The notes below the pieces were generated by a model. That model made no database searches. It had not been told where the DNA came from and saw nothing but the letters and a program-made list of their open reading frames with translations. This document shows, one piece after another, positions 23,538-31,753 of a DNA stretch of 64,000 nt (the first letter of the stretch is position 1; the number at the start of each line of letters is the position of its first letter). A program made the translations under genes and the position numbers. This DNA is from CAWUKV01 sp963923025 (GTDB lineage: Bacteria; Cyanobacteriota; Cyanobacteriia; Phormidesmidales; Phormidesmidaceae). The DNA lies in the NCBI GenBank assembly GCA_963923025.1, contig CAWUKV010000002.1:1-64000 (forward strand), in the 5' to 3' direction.

Positions 23538-24644
23538 CTAGCTGCCGGAGTGGCTGTAGGCCCGTGGAGCAACGTCCGCAGCTGTCTGAGATTGGACGGC
23601 ATTGATTAGGCGCGCGAGCTGTTCTGCGACGTGTCCTTTTGTTAGATCGTGCCGGGCGCGGTCTAACCCGAGGGCCAAGTTTTTGGTAACGCCACACTGC
23701 CACAGGTAAAACCCGCCGTTCCAGATGATGGACTCGGCCAGGGTGTTGGCTTTGCCCGCCAGTGCCGCTTGGAGCTGAGCCGACAGCTCAGCATCGTCGG
23801 TTAATGGCGGATCGACGTCGGCTAAGCCGTAGTCTCTAGGCTGGAGCAGCAGTCGCTCAAATGGGGTAGACGGGGACTGGGTGCCGATAATTGCGGTGCG
23901 TGATCGCGGCAAATCGCAGCTGCCTTCCAGTCCTTTAATTGTGCTGAAGCGTTGAGTGCCTCTCATGGCAAACGCCGCCTGCGTTCGCCCTTCCGTAGGG
24001 GGATGAACATAGCTGCTGACGACATGGGCCGTGCCTGCATAGGGGGACCACATGAGTTCCACCGTGGCAATGGGGGGACGCTTGCCCAACTGCTCTCGAT
24101 AGGGAACCAAGCCTTGGGCGGCAGGAAAGTGCTGAGGCAGATAGACAAAGCCGATGCCCGTTTGTTCAAAAACGCGCTGAGTCTGAGCAAGCGTCAGTGG
24201 ACGCCAGTTGACCCCCAGTAATTGCCACAGCTCAACGAGAGGGATGCCGTATTTGGTGGGCATGCGATCGCCCCCGTGCAGGACGGCAGGTGCTCCGGCT
24301 GCGGCCAAGACCAAGGCAGTGATCGGACTGACGGGCGCAGTGCGACTGCGACCGTCGTAGGGTGAACTGAAGACGGTGACCGGGTAGTTTGACGGGATGG
24401 GCTGAAGCTGCGGTCCCATGTGTTCGTAGCAGTCCAGCATGCCAGCCAGTTCTTCGGGGACCGGGCGACGGATGCGATGGGCAATCATGAATGCCCCGAT
24501 CTGGGCTGGCGTAGCGATTTGCTCCAGCATCATCCGGGTGGCTTGAGCCGCCTCAGTCCGGGTCAAACTTTTGGAGGTGTGACTGCCACTGCCGACTTTT
24601 TTCAGCAAGTCCCTAAAATCGTCACTGGGGGATGGGCCGCTCAT
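23538..24644 (-). CDS. cnaT: CnaT-like protein (anthranilate phosphoribosyltransferase/glycosyltransferase family) required for nir expression
   Basis: A 368-residue protein with the TrpD/nucleoside-phosphorylase-type layout: an N-terminal helical domain (LTRTEAAQATRMML, about 28-41; QIGAFMIAHRIR, 48-59) and an alpha/beta domain with FSSPYDGRSRT, VLHGGDRMPTKYG and the GLEGSCDLPRSR segment. In Anabaena PCC 7120 the ntcB neighbour cnaT encodes such a protein and is needed to express the nitrate assimilation operon. Here too it directly follows ntcB, 15 bases downstream, with a GGAGG site before the ATG. It is therefore identified as cnaT by family and position and not as the tryptophan enzyme. 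Its biochemical reaction remains unknown. Confidence 0.85.
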   Translation of the reverse strand: MSGPSPSDDFRDLLKKVGSGSHTSKSLTRTEAAQATRMMLEQIATPAQIGAFMIAHRIRRPVPEELAGMLDCYEHMGPQLQPIPSNYPVTVFSSPYDGRSRTAPVSPITALVLAAAGAPAVLHGGDRMPTKYGIPLVELWQLLGVNWRPLTLAQTQRVFEQTGIGFVYLPQHFPAAQGLVPYREQLGKRPPIATVELMWSPYAGTAHVVSSYVHPPTEGRTQAAFAMRGTQRFSTIKGLEGSCDLPRSRTAIIGTQSPSTPFERLLLQPRDYGLADVDPPLTDDAELSAQLQAALAGKANTLAESIIWNGGFYLWQCGVTKNLALGLDRARHDLTKGHVAEQLARLINAVQSQTAADVAPRAYSHSGS

Positions 24645-24659
24645 GACTGTGTCCTCCGA

Positions 24660-25595
24660 CTACCCTGCCAACAGCATAGGTAGATCATCTAGCGCCTTGA
24701 ATGAAGCGTTGGCCAGATCTTTGACCATTTCACAAAAATGACGCACGGGTGGTAGCTGTAGCCGGTCTTGGGTGGTGACCATAACCACCTTGCGGGTCAG
24801 CTCGGGCTGCGCCGTTTTGCGGACAGCGAGGGCCGTATCACGGCGGCTTTCTGCCAGGGCTGATTGGGGTAGCAGGGCAACCAGATTACCCTGACGAACT
24901 ACACCACGAAAGGCGTCCAGCGTATTGAGTTCTAAGGCAACCTTAAGTTCGCCGTCCACTTCGTTAAACTGAGCCTGCACCAGACGCTGCATGCCATAGC
25001 CGTCTTTAAAGACAACCTGGGGATAGTTAGCCAGCGCCGCCCAGGGGATCGTGCTGTACTGACTGAGGGGGTGAGACGCGGACATCAGCACCTCGACAGG
25101 CTCCTCGTACAGGGGGGTAACGACCATTTCTTGGTTGCTGGTCAGTAGCGGATTGTGCATGACCACCGCTATGTCGACGAGCCCATCGCGTAGAACCTTA
25201 AGGGAGCGATCGCTGCCCAACGCGGTCAGTCTCAGCTGGACATCGGGGTAGCGCTGACAAAATTGAATCACAATCGGCGGCAGTAGGTGCGAACACACGG
25301 AGTGAATGCCAGCGACACAAAGCTCAGGCTGTTTACCGGCCACTAGGTCGGAAATGTCGCTAACGGCCTGTTGCCATTCCTGGCAGATGCGGCGAGCCCG
25401 AGGCAAGAGCCGTTCGCCACCGACGGTCAGCTTGGCTTGAGCAGTACGATGATACAGTGGCAGGCCAAGGTCGTCTTCTAGGGCACGAATCTGGCGGCTG
25501 ACGGTCGATTGGGTAACCCCACAACGCCGTGCAGCAGCCTGAAAGCTGCCGGTGTCGGCAATCGCTAAAAACGTCTGGAGCTGCTCGAGTCGCAT
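24660..25595 (-). CDS. ntcB: LysR-family nitrate assimilation activator NtcB
   Basis: A 311-residue LysR regulator. The winged-helix domain (residues 1-62, helix-turn-helix in GSFQAAARRCGVTQSTVSRQIR) is followed by a periplasmic-binding-like effector domain (about 90-300). NtcB activates the nirA operon in response to nitrite in Synechococcus and Anabaena. The assignment rests on fold and context: it is cotranscribed with cnaT, divergent from nirA, and preceded by an NtcA-type promoter at 25663-25704. Length and start are normal for the family. Confidence 0.92.
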   Translation of the reverse strand: MRLEQLQTFLAIADTGSFQAAARRCGVTQSTVSRQIRALEDDLGLPLYHRTAQAKLTVGGERLLPRARRICQEWQQAVSDISDLVAGKQPELCVAGIHSVCSHLLPPIVIQFCQRYPDVQLRLTALGSDRSLKVLRDGLVDIAVVMHNPLLTSNQEMVVTPLYEEPVEVLMSASHPLSQYSTIPWAALANYPQVVFKDGYGMQRLVQAQFNEVDGELKVALELNTLDAFRGVVRQGNLVALLPQSALAESRRDTALAVRKTAQPELTRKVVMVTTQDRLQLPPVRHFCEMVKDLANASFKALDDLPMLLAG

Positions 25596-25662
25596 GGAGA
25601 GGCGTTACCCCTGTAAAGGCCGTCCCCAGTAATGGGGTTGGATAAAAAGGCGTATCTAATCT

Positions 25663-25704
25663 AGGATAAGCGGTCTTTATAACTGGTTTGGTAAGACTGG
25701 CTAC
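25663..25704 (-). promoter_or_regulatory. NtcA-activated promoter of ntcB-cnaT
   Basis: GTA-AGACTGGC-TAC at 25691-25704 is a perfect NtcA box. On the minus strand TATCCT (TAN3T) lies at 25668-25663, exactly 22 bases away, so transcription should start near 25656 and give a leader of about 60 bases. NtcA control of ntcB is established in other cyanobacteria. Confidence 0.8.
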
Positions 25705-26117
25705 AGGCCCATTAACTGAGTGCTTGAACGATGGGGCCGTCAGCTAGGTGATGGCTATTCAGGCATTTTGTGTCGGCTGTCGTCTTGCCCGATTTGAGAA
25801 TGACGATTTGAGAATAACGGCTTGAGAACGACAATGGGTTATCCGATAGGCGATGACACCTGAGCTCAGTGGTCGGTCGAGTTAAATACCCTGAATGAGG
25901 TGGTGGCTTTTACACATATGGACGACTTTTATATGTATATGTATCCCGTATCGATGTGTCTCACATACCTGCTGGTCAAAGTTTTTTGGGTTGCCATCTG
26001 TGAGAGCTCTGCAACACTCTACAGTCCTGTAGTCGATAGCACAGTTAGCAGTCACTAACCCCTATCTCAATCGTTTGTTGGGCTGTCTTAACGGTTTGTT
26101 AATCTTTGCCCCAAAGC

Positions 26118-27518
26118 TTACCACGTCTCTAAGTGAGCTTCGATTTGGGTTTGAACGGCCTCTGGCAACGTATGACCGTTGAGAATGACTTCCAAGTCGA
26201 CTTCTAGGCTGTGGGATGCCAGCTGTTCGAGGGCCCGCAGGCAGTGAAACTGCACCTGGCGATTGGGATCGGCCAGTAGGGGGACTAGGGATCGAAAAGC
26301 CGCCTTGTCGCCGAGCTGTCCTAGGCTCAGCGCGATCGCTCGCTTAATGGCTACGTTGGACGATGCTTCCGCTGGGGCCTGAGGATGCTGGGCCTGTAGA
26401 TAATGGGTTTGTAGATACTGGGAGAGGCGATCTAGCAAAAACTGCACGGCCTGGTCGGGTGAGGTCTTCAATTGCCCCAGTCGTCGAACAACCTCTAGCT
26501 GAACAGGGGTCGGCAGTTGGCCGTAGTGTTTGAGCAAAATATGCTGGGCCTCAGCAGTGTCGAACCAGCTGAGCGATTTTACTGTGTGGCGTAAGAGCAG
26601 CTCTGGCGTATTGACAGATGCCATGAGCTGCTCTAAGGCCGGTAGCGAGTCGGTCAGCCCCAATCGGCCAATGGCAACGGCAGCCTGGCAGCAAACCTCT
26701 AAATCGATATCCCAAAGGCGCTGTTCGAGGGGGCGCAGGATAGCAGGCTGATGGCACAGGTCGTGGCGATGGCCTAGGGTAATGACGGCCTCCTTGCGCA
26801 CCGGGCTGCTCGTGTCGTTCAGCGCTGAGAGCAGGGCTTGGGTGACTCGTGGGTCGTGAAAGCTACCCAACGCCTCCAGGACCGTTTGCCGTAGTACGGG
26901 GTCCGGATCGTTGAGGACGTTTAGCAGTGGCTCGATAATAGAACGCTGACGGATTTGCCCCAATGCCTTGACGGCTAGCAGCCGCTCAGCTGGGTGGTCG
27001 AGTAGGGGCACCAATGCGGCTACAGCCTGCTTGCCCATGCCAGCCAGTTGCTCAGCGGCCAAGGAACTGAGATCGTCACTATCTGTCGCTGTGACCAGGT
27101 TTCCCAGAGCGGTAATAGCGTCAGGCGCGGTAAATCGACCCAGGCTGCGAATGGCAAACCAGCGATACTCAACATCGGCTGCCTCGTCTTGGGCTGCTGC
27201 AATCAGTGGTGCGATCGCGCTACTGCCAAAATCTGGAAAGCGTTTAACAATTTCCCACCGCCCTTGAAAGTCACCTTCGGACAGCACCTTCAGCGCTTGG
27301 TCAATATCGGTTACTGCTTTGGCAAAGCTCACCCAATCTGTGGTCACCAGCTCAGCTTGGATCGCAATTGGGACCCGTTCTGTGGGGCCTACAGTGCTTG
27401 TTTCTACTTTAATAGCGGTCGAACGAGTAGATTCAGCGTGAATCGATCCTGACTGGTGTTGAGTACTGCTCTCTTCGATGCTGACTGCCGGGCCAATACG
27501 TGGTGCCGCTGGCTGCAT
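26118..27518 (-). CDS. HEAT-repeat protein at the nitrate locus (NirB-like by position)
   Basis: A 466-residue protein. A polar N-terminus of about 65 residues precedes a solenoid of PBS-lyase/HEAT-like repeats from about 95 to 460, with typical units such as ALGSFHDPRVTQALLSAL and AVAIGRLGLTDSLPAL. In Synechococcus PCC 7942 the nirB gene, needed for full nitrite reductase activity, sits with ntcB divergent from nirA, the same arrangement as here. The repeat fold suggests a scaffold or chaperone for nitrite reductase and not a lyase. A 520-base gap with its own NtcA promoter separates it from ntcB, so it is probably transcribed from its own promoter. The NirB link is by context. Confidence 0.7.
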   Translation of the reverse strand: MQPAAPRIGPAVSIEESSTQHQSGSIHAESTRSTAIKVETSTVGPTERVPIAIQAELVTTDWVSFAKAVTDIDQALKVLSEGDFQGRWEIVKRFPDFGSSAIAPLIAAAQDEAADVEYRWFAIRSLGRFTAPDAITALGNLVTATDSDDLSSLAAEQLAGMGKQAVAALVPLLDHPAERLLAVKALGQIRQRSIIEPLLNVLNDPDPVLRQTVLEALGSFHDPRVTQALLSALNDTSSPVRKEAVITLGHRHDLCHQPAILRPLEQRLWDIDLEVCCQAAVAIGRLGLTDSLPALEQLMASVNTPELLLRHTVKSLSWFDTAEAQHILLKHYGQLPTPVQLEVVRRLGQLKTSPDQAVQFLLDRLSQYLQTHYLQAQHPQAPAEASSNVAIKRAIALSLGQLGDKAAFRSLVPLLADPNRQVQFHCLRALEQLASHSLEVDLEVILNGHTLPEAVQTQIEAHLETW

Positions 27519-27898
27519 GCAAAATGACTCCTAAACTGTCAGCTCCCATTATCTAAAATATATCGCCGACCTTGCAGCCTATATTTGCGAAAACGTCATC
27601 TCTATTATGCAGACAGCGCATGCAGCTAGCTTTAGGGATTTGACAAGCTGCAGTGTCGCGGTTCTAGTCAGCAATTACCGTAAAACTGTCTGTTCTGTTG
27701 CTACGTCAAACCTACTATGACAGAAACAAATCTGCTGATTCCTTTTACAACGAAGGGGTTTTACAGAAATTAAAAGTTCGCTGTTATTGAAAGTCCTGCT
27801 GTTTATTTAATCCTTTGATGGTTCATCAACGCCGTGTTGACTGTGGCGCTGACCCGTTACCAACCTCCCAGGAAGTAAGGGAAAACACATAGGTTTAA

Positions 27899-27911
27899 TG
27901 CAGTTTTGGCA
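27899..27911 (+). promoter_or_regulatory. Candidate NtcB (LysR-type) binding site upstream of nirA
   Basis: TGCAGTTTTGGCA has the LysR T-N11-A layout and approximates the TGCA-N5-TGCA symmetry described for NtcB targets. It lies 38 bases upstream of the NtcA box, the usual relative position in nirA promoters. There is one mismatch in the second half-site. Confidence 0.45.
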
Positions 27912-27949
27912 AATAATGAATGCGAAAATAGCAAATCATGTTTCAAACG

Positions 27950-27991
27950 GTAACCATTCATACAAAACTAGCCGGGGAACTTCACTAGTCT
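27950..27991 (+). promoter_or_regulatory. NtcA-activated nirA promoter
   Basis: GTA-ACCATTCA-TAC at 27950-27963 is a perfect NtcA box, followed after exactly 22 bases by TAGTCT (TAN3T, 27986-27991). The expected start site is near 27998, giving a nirA leader of about 215 bases. This matches known nirA promoters. Confidence 0.88.
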
Positions 27992-28051
27992 GAACTCAAT
28001 TGACAGTAAGTGAGTTAACAACTCCTGAAGCGGTTCCTTATCAGTGTGTCT

Positions 28052-28088
28052 GGCGAGTGAAGGGTTAACCCCCATCACTCGCCTTTTT
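28052..28088 (+). terminator. Terminator-like hairpin within the nirA leader (possible attenuator)
   Basis: GGCGAGTGA pairs with TCACTCGCC, and GGGTTAACCC forms an inner stem; TTTTT follows directly. It lies downstream of the predicted nirA start site and 125 bases before the nirA start codon, so it would have to be read through or switched off for nirA to be expressed. Confidence 0.72.
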
Positions 28089-28213
28089 CCAAAGCACGGT
28101 TAGCTGATAAGAGTATCTTTGTGCTGACTTACTAGCAAGACCGGCTTGAAGCATACTGTTCAAGACAGCGTATTATTCAAGGCAGTTCATATCGTTACGA
28201 ACAGGTTATCGCC

Positions 28214-29758
28214 GTGGTAGCAGCGACCAAGAAAGTAAAGCTCAATAAGTTTGAGAAGTACAAGGCTGAAAAGGATGGCTTAGCCGTTAAAGACGAACTT
28301 GAGAAGTTCGCAGAGATGGGCTGGGAGGCCGTAGATGAGACTGACCTAACTGGGCGTCTCAAGTGGCTAGGTATTTTCTTTCGCCCTGTTACACCGGGTA
28401 AGTTCATGCTGCGGATGCGGATGCCCCACGGCACCATTAGCGCCGAGCAAATGAGAGTTCTGGCGGAGATTGTTGAGCGCTACGGAGATGACGGCAGCGC
28501 CGACATTACGACACGTCAAAATCTACAGCTTCGGGGGGTTCGTCTCGAGGAGATTCCCGATATCTTCAGTCGGCTTAAGGTTGCCGGTATGACGTCGATG
28601 CAGTCTGGCATGGACAATGTTCGCAACATTACTGGGTCTCCTGTCTCAGGTTTAGACGCCCGCGAACTGTTCGATACGCGCGGGCTGGTGCAGGCCGTCC
28701 AAGATATGATCACCAATGGCGGTGAGGGTAACTACGAATTCACCAACCTGCCACGCAAATTCAACATCGCCATTGAGGGCAGCACTGACAACTCTGTCCA
28801 TGCTGAGATCAACGACATTGCTTTTGTTCCGGCTTACAAGGACGGCGAGTTTGGCTTCAATGTTGTTGTCGGTGGATTCTTCTCTTCTACTCGCTGCGAG
28901 GCGGCTATTCCCCTCGATGCTTGGGTTCCCCCCCAAGAGGCTCCGGTTGTTGATCTCTGTCGAGCTATTTTAGAGGTGTTTCGCGACAATGGTTCTCGCG
29001 GGAATCGTCAAAAGACGCGGATGATGTGGCTGATTGAAGAGTGGGGTGTTGAGAAGTTTCGAGAAGAAGTGGTTAAGGCTTACGGGCGCGAGCTGGCGAC
29101 CGCTGCCCCAGAGGATGCCATTACCGATGAGAAGCGCGACTACCTCGGGCCCCATTCTCAGCAGCAGGCAGGGCTGTACTACGTCGGTCTACATGTACCA
29201 ACGGGTCACATGCACGCTGAAGATTTATTTGATATCGCCCGCGTTGCTGACGTTTACGGTGACGGCGAGATTCGATTAACGGTTGAGCAGAACGTCATCA
29301 TTGCCAACATTCCAGAATCCCGGCTGGAGGCGTTCCTGTCTGACCCCATCGTGCAAAAGTTTCCTACCGAGCCCACGCCCTTAGTGCGATCGCTGGTCTC
29401 CTGTACCGGATCAAGGTTCTGTAACTTTGCCCTAGTGGAAACCAAACAGCGGGCTCAGGCGCTGGCAGAGCAGCTGGATGCTGAGCTGAACTTACCGGAG
29501 TCGGTGCGTATGCACTGGACGGGTTGTCCCAACTCCTGCGGACAGCCTCAGGTGGCTCAGATTGGCATGCTGGGGACCAAGGTCCGTAAGGATGGCCAAA
29601 TGGTCGAAGCCGTTGACATCTACATGGGCGGCAAGGTAGGAAAAGACGCCAAGCTCGGTGAACGGGTGATGCAAAAAGTCCCCTGCGACGAGCTGCATGG
29701 CGTAATAACAGAATTGCTGGTGAAAGACTTTGGAGCCACCTCCAAGTCACCAGCATAA
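28214..29758 (+). CDS. nirA: Ferredoxin-nitrite reductase
   Basis: A 514-residue cytoplasmic enzyme that reduces nitrite to ammonium with six electrons from ferredoxin, using siroheme and a [4Fe-4S] cluster. Cluster and siroheme cysteines are Cys397 and Cys403 (SCTGSRFC) and Cys438 and Cys442 (GCPNSCG). The conserved N-terminal FRPVTPGKFMLRMRMP and TTRQNLQLRG segments are present. The length is normal. The GTG start at 28214 (AGGT eight bases upstream) gives the usual N-terminus. It is the first gene of nirA-nrtP-narB, controlled by an NtcA promoter and a probable leader attenuator. Confidence 0.98.
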   Translation: MVAATKKVKLNKFEKYKAEKDGLAVKDELEKFAEMGWEAVDETDLTGRLKWLGIFFRPVTPGKFMLRMRMPHGTISAEQMRVLAEIVERYGDDGSADITTRQNLQLRGVRLEEIPDIFSRLKVAGMTSMQSGMDNVRNITGSPVSGLDARELFDTRGLVQAVQDMITNGGEGNYEFTNLPRKFNIAIEGSTDNSVHAEINDIAFVPAYKDGEFGFNVVVGGFFSSTRCEAAIPLDAWVPPQEAPVVDLCRAILEVFRDNGSRGNRQKTRMMWLIEEWGVEKFREEVVKAYGRELATAAPEDAITDEKRDYLGPHSQQQAGLYYVGLHVPTGHMHAEDLFDIARVADVYGDGEIRLTVEQNVIIANIPESRLEAFLSDPIVQKFPTEPTPLVRSLVSCTGSRFCNFALVETKQRAQALAEQLDAELNLPESVRMHWTGCPNSCGQPQVAQIGMLGTKVRKDGQMVEAVDIYMGGKVGKDAKLGERVMQKVPCDELHGVITELLVKDFGATSKSPA

Positions 29759-29816
29759 ACGGGTGCAGTGACTCCATAGTTGTTTGAACTAGCGGTCTGA
29801 CTGCCTACACAAAGAA

Positions 29817-29839
29817 AAAGCCTGCGTCTGACAGGCTTT
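29817..29839 (+). terminator. Intercistronic hairpin between nirA and nrtP
   Basis: AAAGCCTG pairs with CAGGCTTT around a seven-base loop in the 117-base nirA-nrtP spacer. The following GGTTCATAT is only weakly T-rich, so it may attenuate or stabilise the message rather than end it. Confidence 0.6.
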
Positions 29840-29875
29840 GGTTCATATCTTGTTCTAATTAGGAGCGTAGCACAG

Positions 29876-31498
29876 ATGCTCGGAGAGTTGGTTACCAAAG
29901 CAACTCAGGGCAGGTATAAAATATTACACCTAACCTGGTTTGCCTTTTTCCTTACGTTTGTGGTGTGGTTTAATTTCGCACCCTTTGCAACAACAATTCG
30001 GGAAGATTTCGGTCTTACCCCCGCTCAGGCTGGAACTATCGGCCTGTGTAATGTCGCCCTGACGGTGCCGGCCCGTATCATCATTGGTATGGTGTTAGAC
30101 CGTTTTGGTCCTCGTCTCACCTATTCACTGCTGCTGATTTACGCAGCCATCCCCTGTATCATTTTTGCCTCGGCCCAGAGCTTTAACCAGCTCGTGTTTG
30201 GCCGCCTACTGATGGGCATTGTCGGTGCAGGCTTTGTTATCGGCATTCGTATGACTGCCGAGTGGTTCCCGCCTAAGGATGTGGGTACTGCTGAAGGTAT
30301 CTACGGTGGCTGGGGCAACTTCGGCTCTGCTTTCTCAGCCTTCACCATGGTTATCTTCGCCGTAGCGCTAAGTGCCTTACCCGGTGCCTTTAACTTTGGC
30401 GAGCCCCAAACGTTCCGCGTACTGATGTTCCCGCCCTTTGAGGCCAGCGTTTTGAACTGGCGTGCAGCCATCGCTGGTAGCGGTATCATCGCAGCGCTAT
30501 ACGGTACGTTCTACTACTTCAACGTTACCAACACCCCTCCTGGCAAGGTTTATCGCCGTCCCAAGAGCGCTCGCGGCATCGAGGTTACTACGAAGCGTGA
30601 CTTCTGGTTCCTGATGCTCATGAACATTCCCCTCACTGTCATTCTGATGGTGCTGGCTTGGCGTCTGACTAAGGTACAGTTCCTGACAACGGGTGGCATG
30701 TACATCGCGTGGATTGCTCTGATTGGTCTATACGCGTTCCAAGCCTACAACTGCTGGGCTGTGAACAAAGAGCTGTTGGCAGGCACCAAGGTTTATCCCG
30801 CAGAAGACCGCTATCGCTTTAAGCAGGTCGCTATCTTAGAGCTGACCTACATCGTTAACTTCGGCTCCGAGCTAGCTGTTGTGACTATGCTGCCGGCGTT
30901 CTTTGAAGGCACCTTCGGTCTCGACAAGGCAACAGCTGGTGTAATTGCCGCAAGCTATGCCTTTATGAACCTGGCGTCTCGCCCCGGCGGTGGCATCATC
31001 TCTGACAAGATGGGTAGCCGTAAGTGGACGATGGTCATCCTGACCGCAGGCATGGGCATTGGCTATCTGCTAATGAGCACAGTGAACGGTGCTTGGCCTC
31101 TGCCTCTGGCTGTGATTCTGACCATGGCTTGCTCCTTCTTCGTACAGTCTTCTGAGGGTGCGACCTTCGCGATCGTGCCTTTGGTTAAGAAGCGGATTAC
31201 CGGCCAGATTGCTGGTAACGTAGGTGCTTACGGCAACGTTGGTGCTGTGGCCTACCTGACGACTCGTCTTCTGTTTGTTGATGCGTCTTCTGCTGCCAAC
31301 GGTGGTGAGCCGGTCATGGCGGCTGTTAACTCTCAGTTCTTCCAGGTTCTGGGTGTAGCCGGTCTGATTGTGGCCTTCCTCTGTGTCTTCTTCCTGGATG
31401 AGCCCAAGGGGTCCTTCGCTGATGCTCACGCTGATGATGAGCTACCACCGGTTGTCGGTGTGCCCGAGTCGTCCACTCAGGTTGCTTACAACGAATAA
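29876..31498 (+). CDS. nrtP: Nitrate/nitrite permease of the NNP family (major facilitator)
   Basis: A 540-residue plasma-membrane transporter with about twelve helices. It has the nitrate-nitrite-porter glycine motifs GGWGNFGSA (about residue 144-152) and GAYGNVGAV in the second half, and FNFAPFATTIREDFGL near the N-terminus. It imports nitrate (and nitrite) for NarB and NirA. This permease type replaces the ABC system NrtABCD in many marine cyanobacteria. An AGGAG site lies ten bases before the ATG. It lies between nirA and narB and is followed by a clear terminator. Confidence 0.95.
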   Translation: MLGELVTKATQGRYKILHLTWFAFFLTFVVWFNFAPFATTIREDFGLTPAQAGTIGLCNVALTVPARIIIGMVLDRFGPRLTYSLLLIYAAIPCIIFASAQSFNQLVFGRLLMGIVGAGFVIGIRMTAEWFPPKDVGTAEGIYGGWGNFGSAFSAFTMVIFAVALSALPGAFNFGEPQTFRVLMFPPFEASVLNWRAAIAGSGIIAALYGTFYYFNVTNTPPGKVYRRPKSARGIEVTTKRDFWFLMLMNIPLTVILMVLAWRLTKVQFLTTGGMYIAWIALIGLYAFQAYNCWAVNKELLAGTKVYPAEDRYRFKQVAILELTYIVNFGSELAVVTMLPAFFEGTFGLDKATAGVIAASYAFMNLASRPGGGIISDKMGSRKWTMVILTAGMGIGYLLMSTVNGAWPLPLAVILTMACSFFVQSSEGATFAIVPLVKKRITGQIAGNVGAYGNVGAVAYLTTRLLFVDASSAANGGEPVMAAVNSQFFQVLGVAGLIVAFLCVFFLDEPKGSFADAHADDELPPVVGVPESSTQVAYNE

Positions 31499-31550
31499 GG
31501 TGATTCTTTGACGCAACTCAGCGTGCCTAATTAGGCGGACAGTTAGGCAG

Positions 31551-31576
31551 AAAGGGGTGGTCCGCCGCCCCTTTTT
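31551..31576 (+). terminator. Intrinsic terminator after nrtP
   Basis: AAGGGGTGG pairs with CCGCCCCTT (one G-T pair) around TCCG, followed by TTTTT partly within the stem. It suggests that nirA-nrtP forms one transcript and narB is at least partly separate. Confidence 0.82.
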
Positions 31577-31753
31577 GCTCTCTATTAATTCGTAAATAAA
31601 GCTTAAAGCGCTCGTTACTAGCAGACGTGTTATTCGGTCATGTGTTAGGCAATACAAGCCAGCGGCGCAAGCGCTATGGCATGGCCCTATCCTTTAATTG
31701 AATTGCATCGGTACATCATCAACCGCTGTACAAGCTCCATCGGGAGGTCCTGA

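Noticed and set aside
23538..24644. Assignment as tryptophan-pathway TrpD
   Set aside because: Its position directly behind ntcB in the nitrate locus and its divergent glycine-rich loops match CnaT of Anabaena.
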